Assembly: GCA_001972305.1 (NCBI GenBank)
Contig: BDDD01005169.1
Coordinates: forward strand, 1 to 64,000
Origin: Cephalotus follicularis
Taxonomy: Eukaryota; Streptophyta; Magnoliopsida; Oxalidales; Cephalotaceae
Direction of reading: 5' to 3'
Length of the DNA stretch: 64,000 nt
Part shown: piece after piece, positions 35,530 to 45,982 of the stretch
Layout of the letters: the number at the start of each line of letters is the position of its first letter
Numbering within the stretch: the first letter of the stretch is position 1
The notes under the pieces: model-generated
Seen by the model: only the letters and a program-made list of their open reading frames with translations
Told to the model about the DNA's origin: nothing
Databases searched by the model: none
Program-made: the position numbers and the translations under genes

Positions 35530-36000
35530 CTGGGGAATGGGAATTGCATTTTGATGGCTCATTAACATCAGAAGGAGGAGGCACGAGAATCGTCCTAGTT
35601 TCCCTAACTAGCAATGCCGTCCAGTTATCTTATAAGCAAGAATTTGCATGCTCTAACAATGAAACCGAATATGAAGCATTTATGTTGGGATTGCTAGCCA
35701 TATCAGCTATGGAGATCATAAGCCTAACATAAAAGCAGACTCTAGATATAGTCACAGAACGTTGTCAAAGAGCTCGTCGTTGCATCATACTAAACAATGG
35801 TACAAATGTTGGAAAGTTGTTTTCAAAAAGTTTGATATGGTCACACTCCAAGGAGTTCTAACCGCCATGTTAATGCCTTAACGACCTTAACATCAAAAAT
35901 TGATGTGAATGCAAATAATGAAGTGTATATCAAAGTAGCTAGAAAAACTCTTCCTTTCTCAGTCACTACCTTACTAACCAAAAAAAAGATGAGGAAGAAG
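35530..36000 (+). pseudogene. Second (archaeal-type) RNase H of the Tat element
   Basis: WELHFDGSLTSEGGGTRIVL, LSYKQEFACSNNETEYEAFMLGL and, after several breaks, RHVNALTTLTSKID match the additional RNase H found in Tat elements. The catalytic Asp in HFDGS and the Glu in NNETEYEA are kept. It is the feature that assigns this element to the Tat lineage rather than to Athila or to chromoviruses. Stops and frame changes break it. Confidence 0.78.
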
Positions 36001-36079
36001 GCGCATGAGTGGAGGAAAAAATTGTTGCACAATTACAGAACCCAACACCTCACCAAACGCATAAGGTAAAAGCCTTCAT

Positions 36080-36300
36080 ATTTTTTTTTTTGGCCAATGT
36101 ATTATACTACAATAGTTGAGATGGGATTCTAGCAACGTGCATTTTTGAAGAAGAAGGGTTTCGTAAAATGGAAGAAATCCACTAGCAAGTGTGTAGAGAA
36201 CAAGGCGCTTTGCTCTATAAGAGAATCCAAAGGCAATGGTTTTACTAGCCTACCATGGTAGAACAATCTAGCAGGTGCCACAATGAGTGCGTTGCACCGT
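36080..36300 (+). pseudogene. Start of the Tat integrase (zinc-binding region), truncated
   Basis: Reading with breaks gives NVLYYNS, DGILATCIFEEEGF, KMEEIH, QVCREQGALLYKRIQRQWFY and PTMVEQSSRCHNEC. These fit the His2-Cys2 region of a Tat integrase, such as the EVHxxxCG and LYxRLQRQGYYWPTM motifs. No integrase catalytic core follows, so most of the integrase has been lost or lies in undetectable decay. Confidence 0.6.
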
Positions 36301-36887
36301 ATCCGTCCTGGGGACTGATGCATGCGGATGGGGAGAAATGGGTTTATTTTAAAATATTTACAAATATCAATTATGGAGCCACCACCAATCATTTTTGTTT
36401 AGGCGCGATTGGTCACCTATCTAATTATATCAATTTAATCAAAACGGTCTACGTTATCAGATTAGGATTCGGGAGTACGGTCACATGTGGGGAAGGTATT
36501 AGCACCTCCACAACTCCCGTCAAAAGACGATACCTCTAATTACGAAGATTGTATCAAATTCATTTAATTTCTCATGCTCGATTATCTAAAAATATAATAA
36601 AATTCAAATAACAATGCAAATAAACGAAGAAGTACAAAGATGCAAATAGGGTTGTGGTCTTAGGCATACTTTTTGCATCATTGACAATGACTTTTTTTTT
36701 TTAATTTAGCCTTCAAAGAATTTTTACGGAACTTACACTACCTGTGTTTGAAACGTAACGTTGACTTCCGAATATATTTCGAAGATATTGTTACTACAAT
36801 ACCCCCAAAATATATTCATCCTCGGATAATTAATTAATCCAATTTCAATTAATGGGTCAGATGTAACTAATATATCTAAGAACATCA
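36301..36887. other. Unassigned tail between the Tat element and the LARD-like element
   Basis: A segment at 36360-36530 (GGAGCCACCACCAATCATTT, then GATTCGGGAGTACGGTCAC and GGGGAAGGTATTAGCACC) resembles a non-coding phrase I associate with Tat-type elements, so this is probably the remains of their 3' region or LTR. The rest is AT-rich with no coding signal. The last five bases before the next element are CATCA. Confidence 0.4.
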
Positions 36888-37429
36888 TGTAATACCCCGG
36901 ATATATATATACATATATATATAATATTATAAACAAAAGAAAGAAAGAAAAAAAGCCAACAGGCGCATCACACTTGCGCCAAAAGAAACAGAGAGGACAC
37001 AAGAGAGACACGGGAGAGAGAGAGCCAGAGAGCGGGAGAGAGAGACGCCGGAGAAGATGATGATGCTGGCGAGCGAACGACGCAGGTCCACCACTGCCAA
37101 CGGTAAGCTCCTTCCTTCTCCTCTCTTTTCTTTTCTTTCCTCTGTTGCCCGACACCTTGCCACTGTCGGCCGTTTCCCGCCGCAGTTAGCATCGCGGGAG
37201 GAGTGGGTTTTCACCCCGAGGACAAACTACACCCGTTTTGGTGTTGGTCAAGGCGTTGTTTGGCCAGAATCAATGGGGGTTAGTCAGCTGAGTTAACCCA
37301 ATGAGTTGACTCGCTGCCTGCTATGACTGCCCATTCCTTGGCGAGTCACGGTGAGTCTTGGCTAGAGATGTGTCGAACGGGTCTTGTGGAGGTCCTTTTG
37401 TGAAGTGGCAAGAATTGTGGGTGTTCAAC

Positions 37430-37452
37430 GAGTCAACTCAGTGAGTTGACTC
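37430..37452. promoter_or_regulatory. Inverted repeat with TTGAC (W-box-like) cores
   Basis: GAGTCAACTCA, one base, then TGAGTTGACTC: a perfect 11-bp inverted repeat. Related versions are at about 44412-44436 (one change), 15678-15702, 43011-43040 and 43150-43180 in other LTRs, in several the inverted arms being GAGTCGAC. TTGAC is the core bound by WRKY factors, and TGAGTCA resembles bZIP sites, so a regulatory role is possible but unproven. Confidence 0.5.
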
Positions 37453-38589
37453 ACTACCGGTTGTGGCTGTGCGATTCCACGGTGAGTCGCGACGGTTCTT
37501 CGACATCATTATATAGATCGGCCAGTTTAGATCCTGTTTATGGCGTGGCCGGAGTCCCGATATGTTGGCTGGAATTTGGCCTGAACTCCGGTGACGACGA
37601 TTGGTATGTGCTACCTGTGTGTAGATCGTAACGGAATGTGATGGTTATCGCAGCGATGCTGAAAGAGAGAAAGGGAACTTTGTTGACACAAGATGGAGCT
37701 GTGCTCGTGGCAACGAGTGAAGCTTAGAGGAGGTGGCAGTTCGTCGATTCTACTGTAAGTCCTCCCAACTCGCAAGCTCAATTGGTAACAGGTAGGTATA
37801 CATATGCTCCAACGGTGCGTGCTCAGATGACTAGTGATTTGATCCCATTCGTATACGTTGGTACGGGACGGTAGTATGCGAATGGTAGATCACTAAAGTA
37901 GGTTATACTACTTGCATTGCATTCATGCATTCTAAATGGTTTTATGGGCTGATATGTGTACGAATTGTAATTTCATGGATGCATGATTGATATATATATA
38001 TACACGAGTATACAGAATAGTATTGTTAAGTAATGTTTCTATGCTACCTTGCGCCCAAGAGGACGAGGAATGTTTCTCTGCTAGCTCGAGCCCAAGAGGT
38101 CGAGGGCAGCACATCTATGTCTTGGAATGATTTTCAAGGTTATGAATTGAAAGGGGTATGTGGTTAACTACTTATATATGCTGGTATGGGACAGTGTATA
38201 TATCTAGTTAACCTCTTGATTGTTATTAGATGAATGGTATAGTGAAGGACCGACATAGATATGGATCGTACGGTCATGTATTGTGTGGTCACGGATGGAG
38301 TGGTTATGGATCGTATGGTCATGGATCGTATGATTATGGATGGATGGCCATGGATATGATTACGGATGGCTATGGCTATGGTTACGGATAGCTATGGTTA
38401 TGGTTACGGAAAACGGTTGTTGATTTCATGATTTGAGGAACCGTGTACGGGTATAATGGACAAGTAAGTGACCGAATGAACCGAATGAATGAATGATCAA
38501 CATAATGAATGGAAATGATTGAATGAATGACCGAGTGAATGACTGAATGATTGAATGATCGACTAGGTGAATGAACGACTGATTAATAC

Positions 38590-38930
38590 GGTATTGCATT
38601 GAGTGATTGAACCAAGACCTTCGAGGAATTGGGATTGCATTGATTAATTGAACCAGGACCTTCGAGGAACTTTGATTGCATTGATTGATTGAACCAGAGG
38701 AACTAGGATTGCATTGAGTGATGGAACCAGGACCTTCGAGGAACTAGGATTGCATTGATTGATTGAACCCGGACCTTCGAGGAACTGGGATTGCATTGAG
38801 TGATTGAACCAGGACCTTCGAGGAACTGGGATTGCATTGATTGATTGAACCAGGACCTTCGAGGAACTGGGTTTGCATATATTATTGAACCAGGACCTTC
38901 GAGGAATTGGGATTGCATTGAATTGTTATA
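38590..38930 (+). repeat. 41-bp tandem repeat in the LARD-like 5' LTR, about 8 copies
   Basis: The unit contains GAACCAGGACCTTCGAGGAAC and GGGATTGCATTGATTGATT. I count eight copies, one of them shortened. The 3' LTR has the matching array at 45592-45925, also with eight copies. On the minus strand the array can be read as a repeated peptide, but this is an effect of repeat length and not a gene. Confidence 0.85.
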
Positions 38931-40059
38931 GATTGTATTGTTATGGATTGCATTGTTATATTTTATATGGTTATGGACCGTTAACGGATATGGATTGTAA
39001 ACGGTTATGGACCGTTAACGGATATGGATTGTAAACGGTTATGGATTGTAAACGGATATGGACTGTAAACGGTTATGGTTATTGAGGGCAACGATTATGG
39101 CTATGGATGGATACGATATGGTTATGAACCGTATCGTTATGGATTGTGATGATCCTGATTGTTATGGTATGGCTATGATATGGTTACGGTAGGACCACGG
39201 TATGTATCCCTAGATGATTGATTTTATCCCATTCCTATACACCGATATGGGACGGTCGTATACGAATGGTAGATCACATGTTCTATTGATCTCTAGGTTA
39301 TGGTGCATGACCTTTATATTATGAGCTACATTGCTATGAATTGGCATTCATACATCTCTTTCCATGCATACATCTCACATATTGAACACATATCTACTGC
39401 ACTTCTATATGTTCATTGCATATGTATATCCTACCCACCTTCGGGTGGCTGACCCATTGCATTGTATTGTAATGTAATGGGTCAAGTTCAGGTCTAGGTA
39501 GCGTGCAGCAATGATCAGCCGGGCTAAATCGCAGAGTAAGGATCTACATTTCGTCCGACCTGTCTTATATAAATGTGATTAATGTAAATGTACAAATGTT
39601 ATATAAGAGACATGTTTTCCTTCTGTATTGACCTGCTGGCATATGGCAGTGCTTGATTTATAGGTGCGTTGATGTATTGAATATGGACAAGTCTGTCATG
39701 TTGAGGAGTTGAGTAATCATCCTCCGTATGTGAATGATATAATTATGAGTTAAGTTGTGGTTCTGAGGGCTGAGCCCATATATGTATATAAACTATTGAT
39801 TTCTCCTTCGGGAGTGTGGAGATATAAATTGAGTTTTTCTTTACAGGGGGTTTAGTCGATAAACGAATACTTCATGCCGAAATTTCGGGAGATTTTAAGA
39901 GTTAGTTTTTATTTGAATTGATTATTCCGCTAGTGTATATGACTGTTTAAAGTTATAAACTTATAGCACTTTTGAATATGGATATGAAATGTCCTAATGG
40001 AAGGTATCTCACGCATCAGATCATTGGGCTTTACTCTCATGGTTCAGGACGTGACAACT

Positions 40060-40071
40060 TGGTATCAGAGC
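40060..40071 (+). promoter_or_regulatory. Primer-binding site of the LARD-like element
   Basis: TGGTATCAGAGC, a perfect Met-tRNA primer match three bases after the LTR end at 40056. Confidence 0.94.
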
Positions 40072-40255
40072 TGGTCCTATGCTGGATACGCCTTGATAGG
40101 GTCCTCGGCTAGTGGAATTGAGATTGATGGATTGAGTTAAAGTGCTATATTTGGAGTTACTTGGAGTAGTGGAATAACAAGTGTTATATGGAATTTCTTG
40201 GAATCGTGGTTATGGAAGTTTATAGTGGACTGTTGTCTCTTATACAAGGTAGAAT

Positions 40256-40435
40256 ATGGAAGGTCAACGCGGAAGAACCGCAAAAGGAGATAGAGCCGGG
40301 TCGACGACCGGAAGGACCCATGCTAATGGAATTTTGGAAAAGGAAAGTGCGGCCCAAGAAGCAGAACATGTTGCTTCAGCTCAAGAAGAACCTAGAGATT
40401 ATTTAAGAGAGATGTATGGCATGATGGCTAAATGA
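40256..40435 (+). pseudogene. gag: Short relic resembling the start of gag
   Basis: ATG at 40256 opens a 59-codon frame starting MEGQRGRTAKGDRAG and ending EEPRDYLREMYGMMAK before TGA at 40433. It is rich in Arg, Gly, Glu and Ala, like the low-complexity N-terminus of chromovirus gag, and sits where gag should begin. No gag core domain follows; the next 165 bp go straight to the purine tract. Whether the peptide is made is unknown. A longer overlapping frame (40188-40406) has no recognisable content and I take it as a shadow. Confidence 0.5.
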
Positions 40436-40598
40436 ATGGGATGATGCAGCGACAAGTGGCTGCAAATTGATGGTAGTCAATGTGAGGCTAAGTTCATTGA
40501 ATTATTGAGGATGACACCTCATATGGAAGGCAAAGAGGATGGATGGCATTGTACCCTCACATGTTTTAAATTAAGGAATCTCGGGATGAGATTTCTCT

Positions 40599-40611
40599 AA
40601 GGAGGGGAGGA
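40599..40611 (+). promoter_or_regulatory. Polypurine tract of the LARD-like element
   Basis: AAGGAGGGGAGGA directly before the TG of the 3' LTR (40612), preceded by CGGGATGAGATTTCTC, a decayed form of the usual 3' phrase. Confidence 0.9.
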
Positions 40612-41274
40612 TGTAATGCCTCGGATATATATATATATATACATATGTCACACCTCGCTTCCATAACATAACATATAAGGCATGGCAATCAACATATATT
40701 CAGCTTATTGCAAAATGAGAATAAATTAAAACCTTTCAAAACATAATATCTTGCGGAAGCATTTGAATCATAAGCTGAAACCACACATATTATGCATCCC
40801 ATACTACATAATACTAGCATTTATCACCTTATAACCATTGTCAATTGCCCTCAAACGGAGCGTGATCAATATTCGATCAGTTACATTAAAACACCAATAC
40901 AGTAATCCCAAAAGTAAACACTTCTCAAAGTAAATACAACATAAGGACAATTCATTATTACAGCGACTAACTCAAACATTCCTCGAAGGAAAACACAATT
41001 TAAACTTCACTTCGCTACCCCAAGCCCAACGGTGACAATCCGCTGCATCAACCTAAAATGTAGGGGGTTAGCCTTTGTCCTCACTCGGCTAAGTAGAGAA
41101 AAATACAAATGCACTTTGGGGTCAATGATAATGAATGACATGAAATGAATGCACCATGATGCAATACACAATATGAATATACATATATATATGTACGTAT
41201 ATATGTATATGTGCCAAAGGTACGACCATGCCAAGCGGCTATAACCATACAAATTATCAATCAGGTCACTACGG

Positions 41275-41870
41275 ACCCATCAATCCAGTCAAACATGTCA
41301 CAACGGACAACCAATCCAATACAGTCGAACATGTCACAACGGACAACTAATCCAATCCAGTCGAACATGTCACAACGGACAAACAATCGCTCAGTCAATC
41401 AATCATCAATCGATCAGTCATGCCACAAAGGACCAATCAACCCAATTTGAGTCCGATATCTACCACCCGAAGGTTGGTAGTATCACATATCGATGCTAAC
41501 CGGCACGTAGGCGGGGAAAGCTCGATCAAACAATCAATCAAACACGTCCAAAGGACCAACCACTACGAAGCGATGATAACCGTCCCAGACCAGAAAAGCT
41601 CGCAACTATCTGGCCCCAAGCTGGGAAAGCTCGCCCCATGTCGATACTAACCGTCCAGGGCTAGGAAAGCTCACAGGCTAACCGGCACATGGCTGGGAAT
41701 AGCTCGACCATCCGTCAATGATGCTAACCGGACCCGAGCTAGGAAAGCGCACAGCTAACCGTCTCGTGGTGCTAGGAAAGCTCAACAATCCAAAGATGCT
41801 AACCAGCCCCGAGCTAGGAAAGCGCGTAGCTAACCGTCCCGTGGTGCTAGGAAAGCTCAACAATCAATCA
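41275..41870. repeat. Two short tandem arrays inside the solo LTR
   Basis: At 41275-41400 a unit of about 36 bp around CATGTCACAACGGACAA repeats three to four times. At 41590-41870 a diverged unit around GCTAGGAAAGCTC with CTAACCG repeats six or more times. Both lie between the conserved box and the GTCGAC cluster. Confidence 0.65.
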
Positions 41871-42239
41871 ATCCGATCAATTATGTTTCAAGTAGTCTAT
41901 ATTTTCATAAACGCTTGAAATCATAACTATACATATAGATGTATACAAAACAGTCCTTTCCAAAACAGTCATCAAGTAATTTATGTAAAATGAAGTACTT
42001 GCCAAACATATTTATTCAAAATATGTATAATCCTTTGAAATCTCGTTTCAATCTTTGAAATACAACATTTCATACAAAATATTGGTTATAACAAAACCAT
42101 AATCCCATTGTCTAAAATGATAAACACTTTAGCAATTATATACATTTCAATCCATAACAATATGCAATGCAAACATATACTCGAAATGCAAACGGGCTCT
42201 ATTCGCGTCAACATGTACGATATAGGCGTTAATGTTCAA

Positions 42240-42475
42240 ACCAATAACTTAAGCGTCGCCGCTTAACTCTTAGCGTCATCGCTTATTCCCTCGGCATTGA
42301 CGCTTTGAGGTAGGAACCTCAGGCGTCAACACTACATGTATCCATTCTCACACACAACGAATCATGGCGTCGACGTTTTCTCTAAGCGTCGACGTTTATC
42401 GCAAAAACGGAGCTCATTCTCCGTATAACGATCCATAGCGTCAACGCTTCTTTCCTAAGCGTCGACGGTTAAGCG
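42240..42475. repeat. Cluster of GTCGAC-type motifs
   Basis: Copies include TAGGCGTTAATG, AAGCGTCGCCGCTTAAC, TAGCGTCATCGCTTA, GGCGTCGACG, AAGCGTCGACG and AAGCGTCGACGG. Spacing is irregular, about 20-50 bp. Some copies form the inverted pair AAGCGTCG...CGCTT. Confidence 0.7.
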
Positions 42476-45400
42476 AACCAAAACATGGTTCCTTCAACAC
42501 GTCTTAGGACCAATAGAATTCAAGGCATACAAGATATGCTATTCAATCCGCAATCATTGTAAAACGCAATATGCATAACAGGTTAACTATTCATAGCAAC
42601 CCTAACAGAGTCACACAGTTCACAATCCATGCATTTCATCAAATGAACACTAATTACAATTGAACTCAAATATGCATGTATAAATCCCCTACAACTACCC
42701 CTACCTCTGATTCAAAGTTAGGAATCGCAGTATCACCAGCACAGTCGAGCCGCGGGTTCAATTGCCGAACCTTTCCCAGAAACCGTTGAACTGAAGCCGG
42801 TCTCGCCAATTGATCAGTTCCTCAATGCCAAATCCAATTGCCACCCGCACACTGCACATACAACACATTTCCGTTATGTTCGACACACAAAACATTTTCG
42901 TCGCCGAAACGCCGGCCGGATTCCGACCCACACAACCAGGCAGTGAAACAGCCATTAACGGGTTCCACATTGAAGGGTCTACACAGAACCGCTCATGACT
43001 CACTACAGTCGGCAGTGAGTCGTGACTCACTGAGTCAACTCGTCGGACCTCCACAGGTCCGATCACCACCCAAAAACGCCACACATTCACCAGTTATACA
43101 CACCTATGCCCGTGACTCGCCAAGACTCAGCGCCAAAAGCGCGGTCTCAGGCGGCCGTGAGTCGACTCGCTGAGTCGACTTAGTCAACTGATTTCGACCG
43201 TTTCCGGCCGAATCACGCCTCACCGATGGGCGAAATGCGAAGAGCGGGCCTCCTACACCATAACCCACGCCATCCGCGATGCTGACGGCGCTGGGAAACG
43301 CCTGAAGGAGGCGCGGCAATGGCGGGGAGAAGAAGAAAAAGAAGAGAAAAGAGGGGAAGGGGGAAGAGCTTACCGACGGTCGGCGTGCCTGGGTGGTCCG
43401 CCATCCTCTCCCGGTCACGTGGCTGGCTCCGGTGTCGTCTCCGGTGCCCTCTCTCCCTCTCTCTCCCGCTGTCTATCCCAGTCGCTCTCTCTCTCTCTCT
43501 CTCTCTCGTCTGCAGGTTACTCGCATGGGCGCGCTATGCGCCTGTGTCTCCCCCTTATTCTTTTATTAATTTGCTTCCTCCTTAGTATTTTCTGGTAAAA
43601 TACTAAGGTATGGGTCCCGATTTTTCCGCAAATCGCGACATAAATTATCCAAACGACCACCAAAATAATCGCAATAAAAATGCGAACATTTGGGCTTTAT
43701 TGTCGCGTATTAAAAATAGGTTTTATTAGCCGTCTTAGCTAACATGATTACGACTTAAATGCGTAATGCCTTTTTATTACTTCGGACTCTATCGATTTTA
43801 TTACGATCGTACACGCACCAATTTCATAATAATTATTTATGAAATTCGGGGCGTTACAACATATATATAATATTATAAAAAAAAGAAGAAAAAATCCAAC
43901 AGGAGTATAAGACAAGTGTGTTATGCGTCGGGCGCATCACACTTGCGCCAAAGAAACAGAGAGGACACGAGAGAGACACGGGAGAGAGAGAACACCAGAG
44001 AGCGGGAGAGAGAGAGAGAGACGCCGGAGAAGATGATGACGCCAGCGGGTGAACGATGCAGGTCCTCCACTGCCAACGGTAAGCTCCATCCTTCTCCTCT
44101 CTTTTCTTTTCTTTCCTCTGTTGCCCGACGCCTTGCCACTATCAGCCATTTCCCATCGCCGTTAGCATCGCAGGAGGAGGGGGTTTTCATCCCAAGGACC
44201 AGCTACGCCCGTTTTGATGTCAGTCAAGGCGTTGTTTGGCCGGAATCAATGGGGGTTAGTCGTCTGAGTTAATCGGCTGAGTTAACCCAGCAAGTTGACT
44301 CGCTGCCTGCTATGACCACCCGTTCCTTGGCGAGTCACGACGAGTCTCGGCTAGAGATGTGTAGAACGGGTCTTGTGGAGGTCCTTTTGTGAAGTGTCCG
44401 AAATTTTGGGTGTCCAACGAGTCAACTCAATGAGTTGACTCACTGTCGGCTGTGACTGTGCGATTCCACGGCGAGTCGCGACGGTTCTTCGGCATCATTA
44501 TATAGATCGACCAGTTTAGATCCTATTTATGGCGTCGCCGGAGTCCCGATGTGTTGGCTGGAATTTGGCCTGAACTCCGGTGACGATGATTTGTATGTGC
44601 TACCTGTGTGTAGATCATAACGGAATGTGATGGTTATTGCAGTGATGCTGAAAGAGAGAAAAGGAACTTTTTTACACAAGATGGAGCTGTGCTCGTGGCA
44701 ACGAGTGAAGCTTAGAGGAGGTGGTAGTTCGTCGATTCTACTGTAAGTCCTCCCAACTCGCAAGCTCAATTGGCAATAGGTAGGTATACATATGCTTTAA
44801 CGGTACGTGCTCAGATGGCTATTGATTTGATCCCATTCGTATACGTCGGTACGGGATGGTAGTATGCAAATGGTTGATCACTAAAGTATGTTAGCCTACT
44901 TGCATTGCATCCATGCATTCTAAATGGTTATATGGGTTGATATGTGTACGAATTGTAATTGTATGGATGCATGATTTTATATATATATATATACACACAC
45001 ACACGAGTATACATAATAGTATTGTTGAGTAATGTTTCTATGCTCCCTTACGACCAAGAGGCCAAGGAATGTTTCTCTGCTACCTCGAGCCCAAGAGGCC
45101 GAGGGCAGCTCATCTATGTCTTGGAATGATTTTCAAGGTTATGATTTGAAAGGGGTATGTGGTTAACTACTTATATATGCTGGTATGGGACAGTGTATAT
45201 ATCTAGTTAACCTCTTGATTGTTATTAGATGAATGGTATAGTGAAGGACCGACATAGATATGGATCGTACGGTCATGTATTGTGTGGTCACGGATGGAGT
45301 GGTTATGGATCGTATGGTCATGGATCGTATGATTATGGATGGATGGCCATGGATATGATTACGGATGGCTATGGCTATGGTTACGGATAGCTATGGTTAT

Positions 45401-45982
45401 GGTTACGGAAAACGGTTGTTGATTTCATGATTTGAGGAACCGTGTACGGGTATAATGGACAAGTAAGTGACCGAATGAACCGAATGAATGAATGATCAAC
45501 ATAATGAATGGAAATGATTGAATTAATGACCGAGTGAATGACTGACTGATTGAATGATCGACTAGGTGAATGAACGACTGATTAAAATGGGATTGCATTG
45601 AGTGATTGAACCAGGACCTTCGAGGAACTGGTATTGCATTGATTGATTGAACCAGGACCTTCGAGGAGCTGGGATTGCATTGATTGATTGAACCAGGGCC
45701 TTCGAGGAACTGGGATTGCATTGATTGATTGAACCAAGACCTTCGAGGAATTGTGATTGCATTGAGTGATTGAACCAGGACCTTCGAGGAACTGGGATTG
45801 CATTGATTGATTGAACCAGAACCTTCCAGGAACTGGGAATCATTGATTGATTGAACCAGGACATTCGATGAACTGGGTTTGCATTGATTATTGAACCAGG
45901 ACCTTCGAGGAACTGGGATTGCATTGAATTGTTATAGATTGTATTGTTACGGATTGCATTGTTATATTTTATATGGTTATGG

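Larger units (their letters stand above)
13492..36300 (+). mobile_element. Decayed Tat-lineage Ty3/gypsy element, split by two solo LTRs
   Basis: Gag, protease, reverse transcriptase, RNase H, a second RNase H and the start of integrase can be read in order on the plus strand at 13526-14272, 29817-32374 and 34817-36300. The second RNase H after the usual one is the hallmark of the Tat lineage. Gag is split by the LTR at 14273-29811 and the end of the reverse transcriptase by the LTR at 32376-34816. Many stops and frameshifts and an altered active site make it inactive. It is the oldest coding element seen here, since everything nested in it is better preserved. Neither LTR is identified with confidence. 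Confidence 0.82.
36888..40056 (+). repeat. 5' LTR of the LARD-like element (3169 bp)
   Basis: Starts TGTAATACCCCGG, followed by a long AT/TATA stretch (36900-36935), then a GA-rich run (36985-37050) and CAACGGTAAGCTCC at about 37100, a good 5' splice-site match. This order (TATA, GA tract, splice donor) looks like a promoter and spliced leader. Further landmarks are an inverted repeat at 37430-37452, a 41-bp tandem repeat at 38590-38930 and a GGTTATGGA-type simple array at 38250-39190. A possible acceptor is CTTTACAGGGGG near 39846. It ends GGACGTGACA. Confidence 0.93.
40646..43858 (-). mobile_element. Solo LTR (3213 bp) in the LARD-like 3' LTR
   Basis: Plus-strand ends are TGTCACACCTCG and GGGCGTTACA, with a perfect target duplication ACATA (40641-40645 and 43859-43863). 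In sense orientation it starts TGTAACGCCCCG. Its first 450 bp match the start of the solo LTR at 14854, but its second half matches the type seen at 4305 (TTGCGGAAGCAT, AAACGGAGCGTGA). A GA tract (43510-43440) is followed by GTCG/GTAAGCTC (exon end 43374); the acceptor-like box at 41064-41094 ends TTTTAG at 41053, giving a possible 2321-nt intron. The GTCGAC cluster is at 42240-42475. Confidence 0.94.
36888..45982 (+). mobile_element. LARD-like LTR element with a 555-bp internal region (3' LTR incomplete)
   Basis: A 3169-bp 5' LTR (36888-40056) is followed by a Met primer site, a short internal region (40057-40611), a purine tract and a 3' LTR starting at 40612. The 3' LTR is interrupted by a solo LTR at 40646-43858 (perfect TSD ACATA) and broken at 45983 by a Copia insertion. 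About 1.1 kb of it should lie beyond the window. The internal region has only a 59-codon relic that looks like the start of gag. It therefore fits a large retrotransposon derivative that depended on other elements for all enzymes. The left flank is CATCA; the matching right flank is not visible. Confidence 0.9.
40612..45982 (+). repeat. 3' LTR of the LARD-like element, split and truncated
   Basis: Pieces are 40612-40645 and 43864-45982. They align to the 5' LTR from its TATA-rich start through the GA tract (43960-44030), CAACGGTAAGCTCC (about 44078), the inverted repeat and the 41-bp array (45592-45925). The alignment ends at TATATGGTTATGG, where the Copia LTR begins. Confidence 0.92.

Noticed and set aside
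43319-43585. 88-codon frame with basic N-terminus and hydrophobic tail
   Set aside because: It is created by a GA/CT-rich tract in the solo LTR; the same tract yields similar frames in other LTRs.
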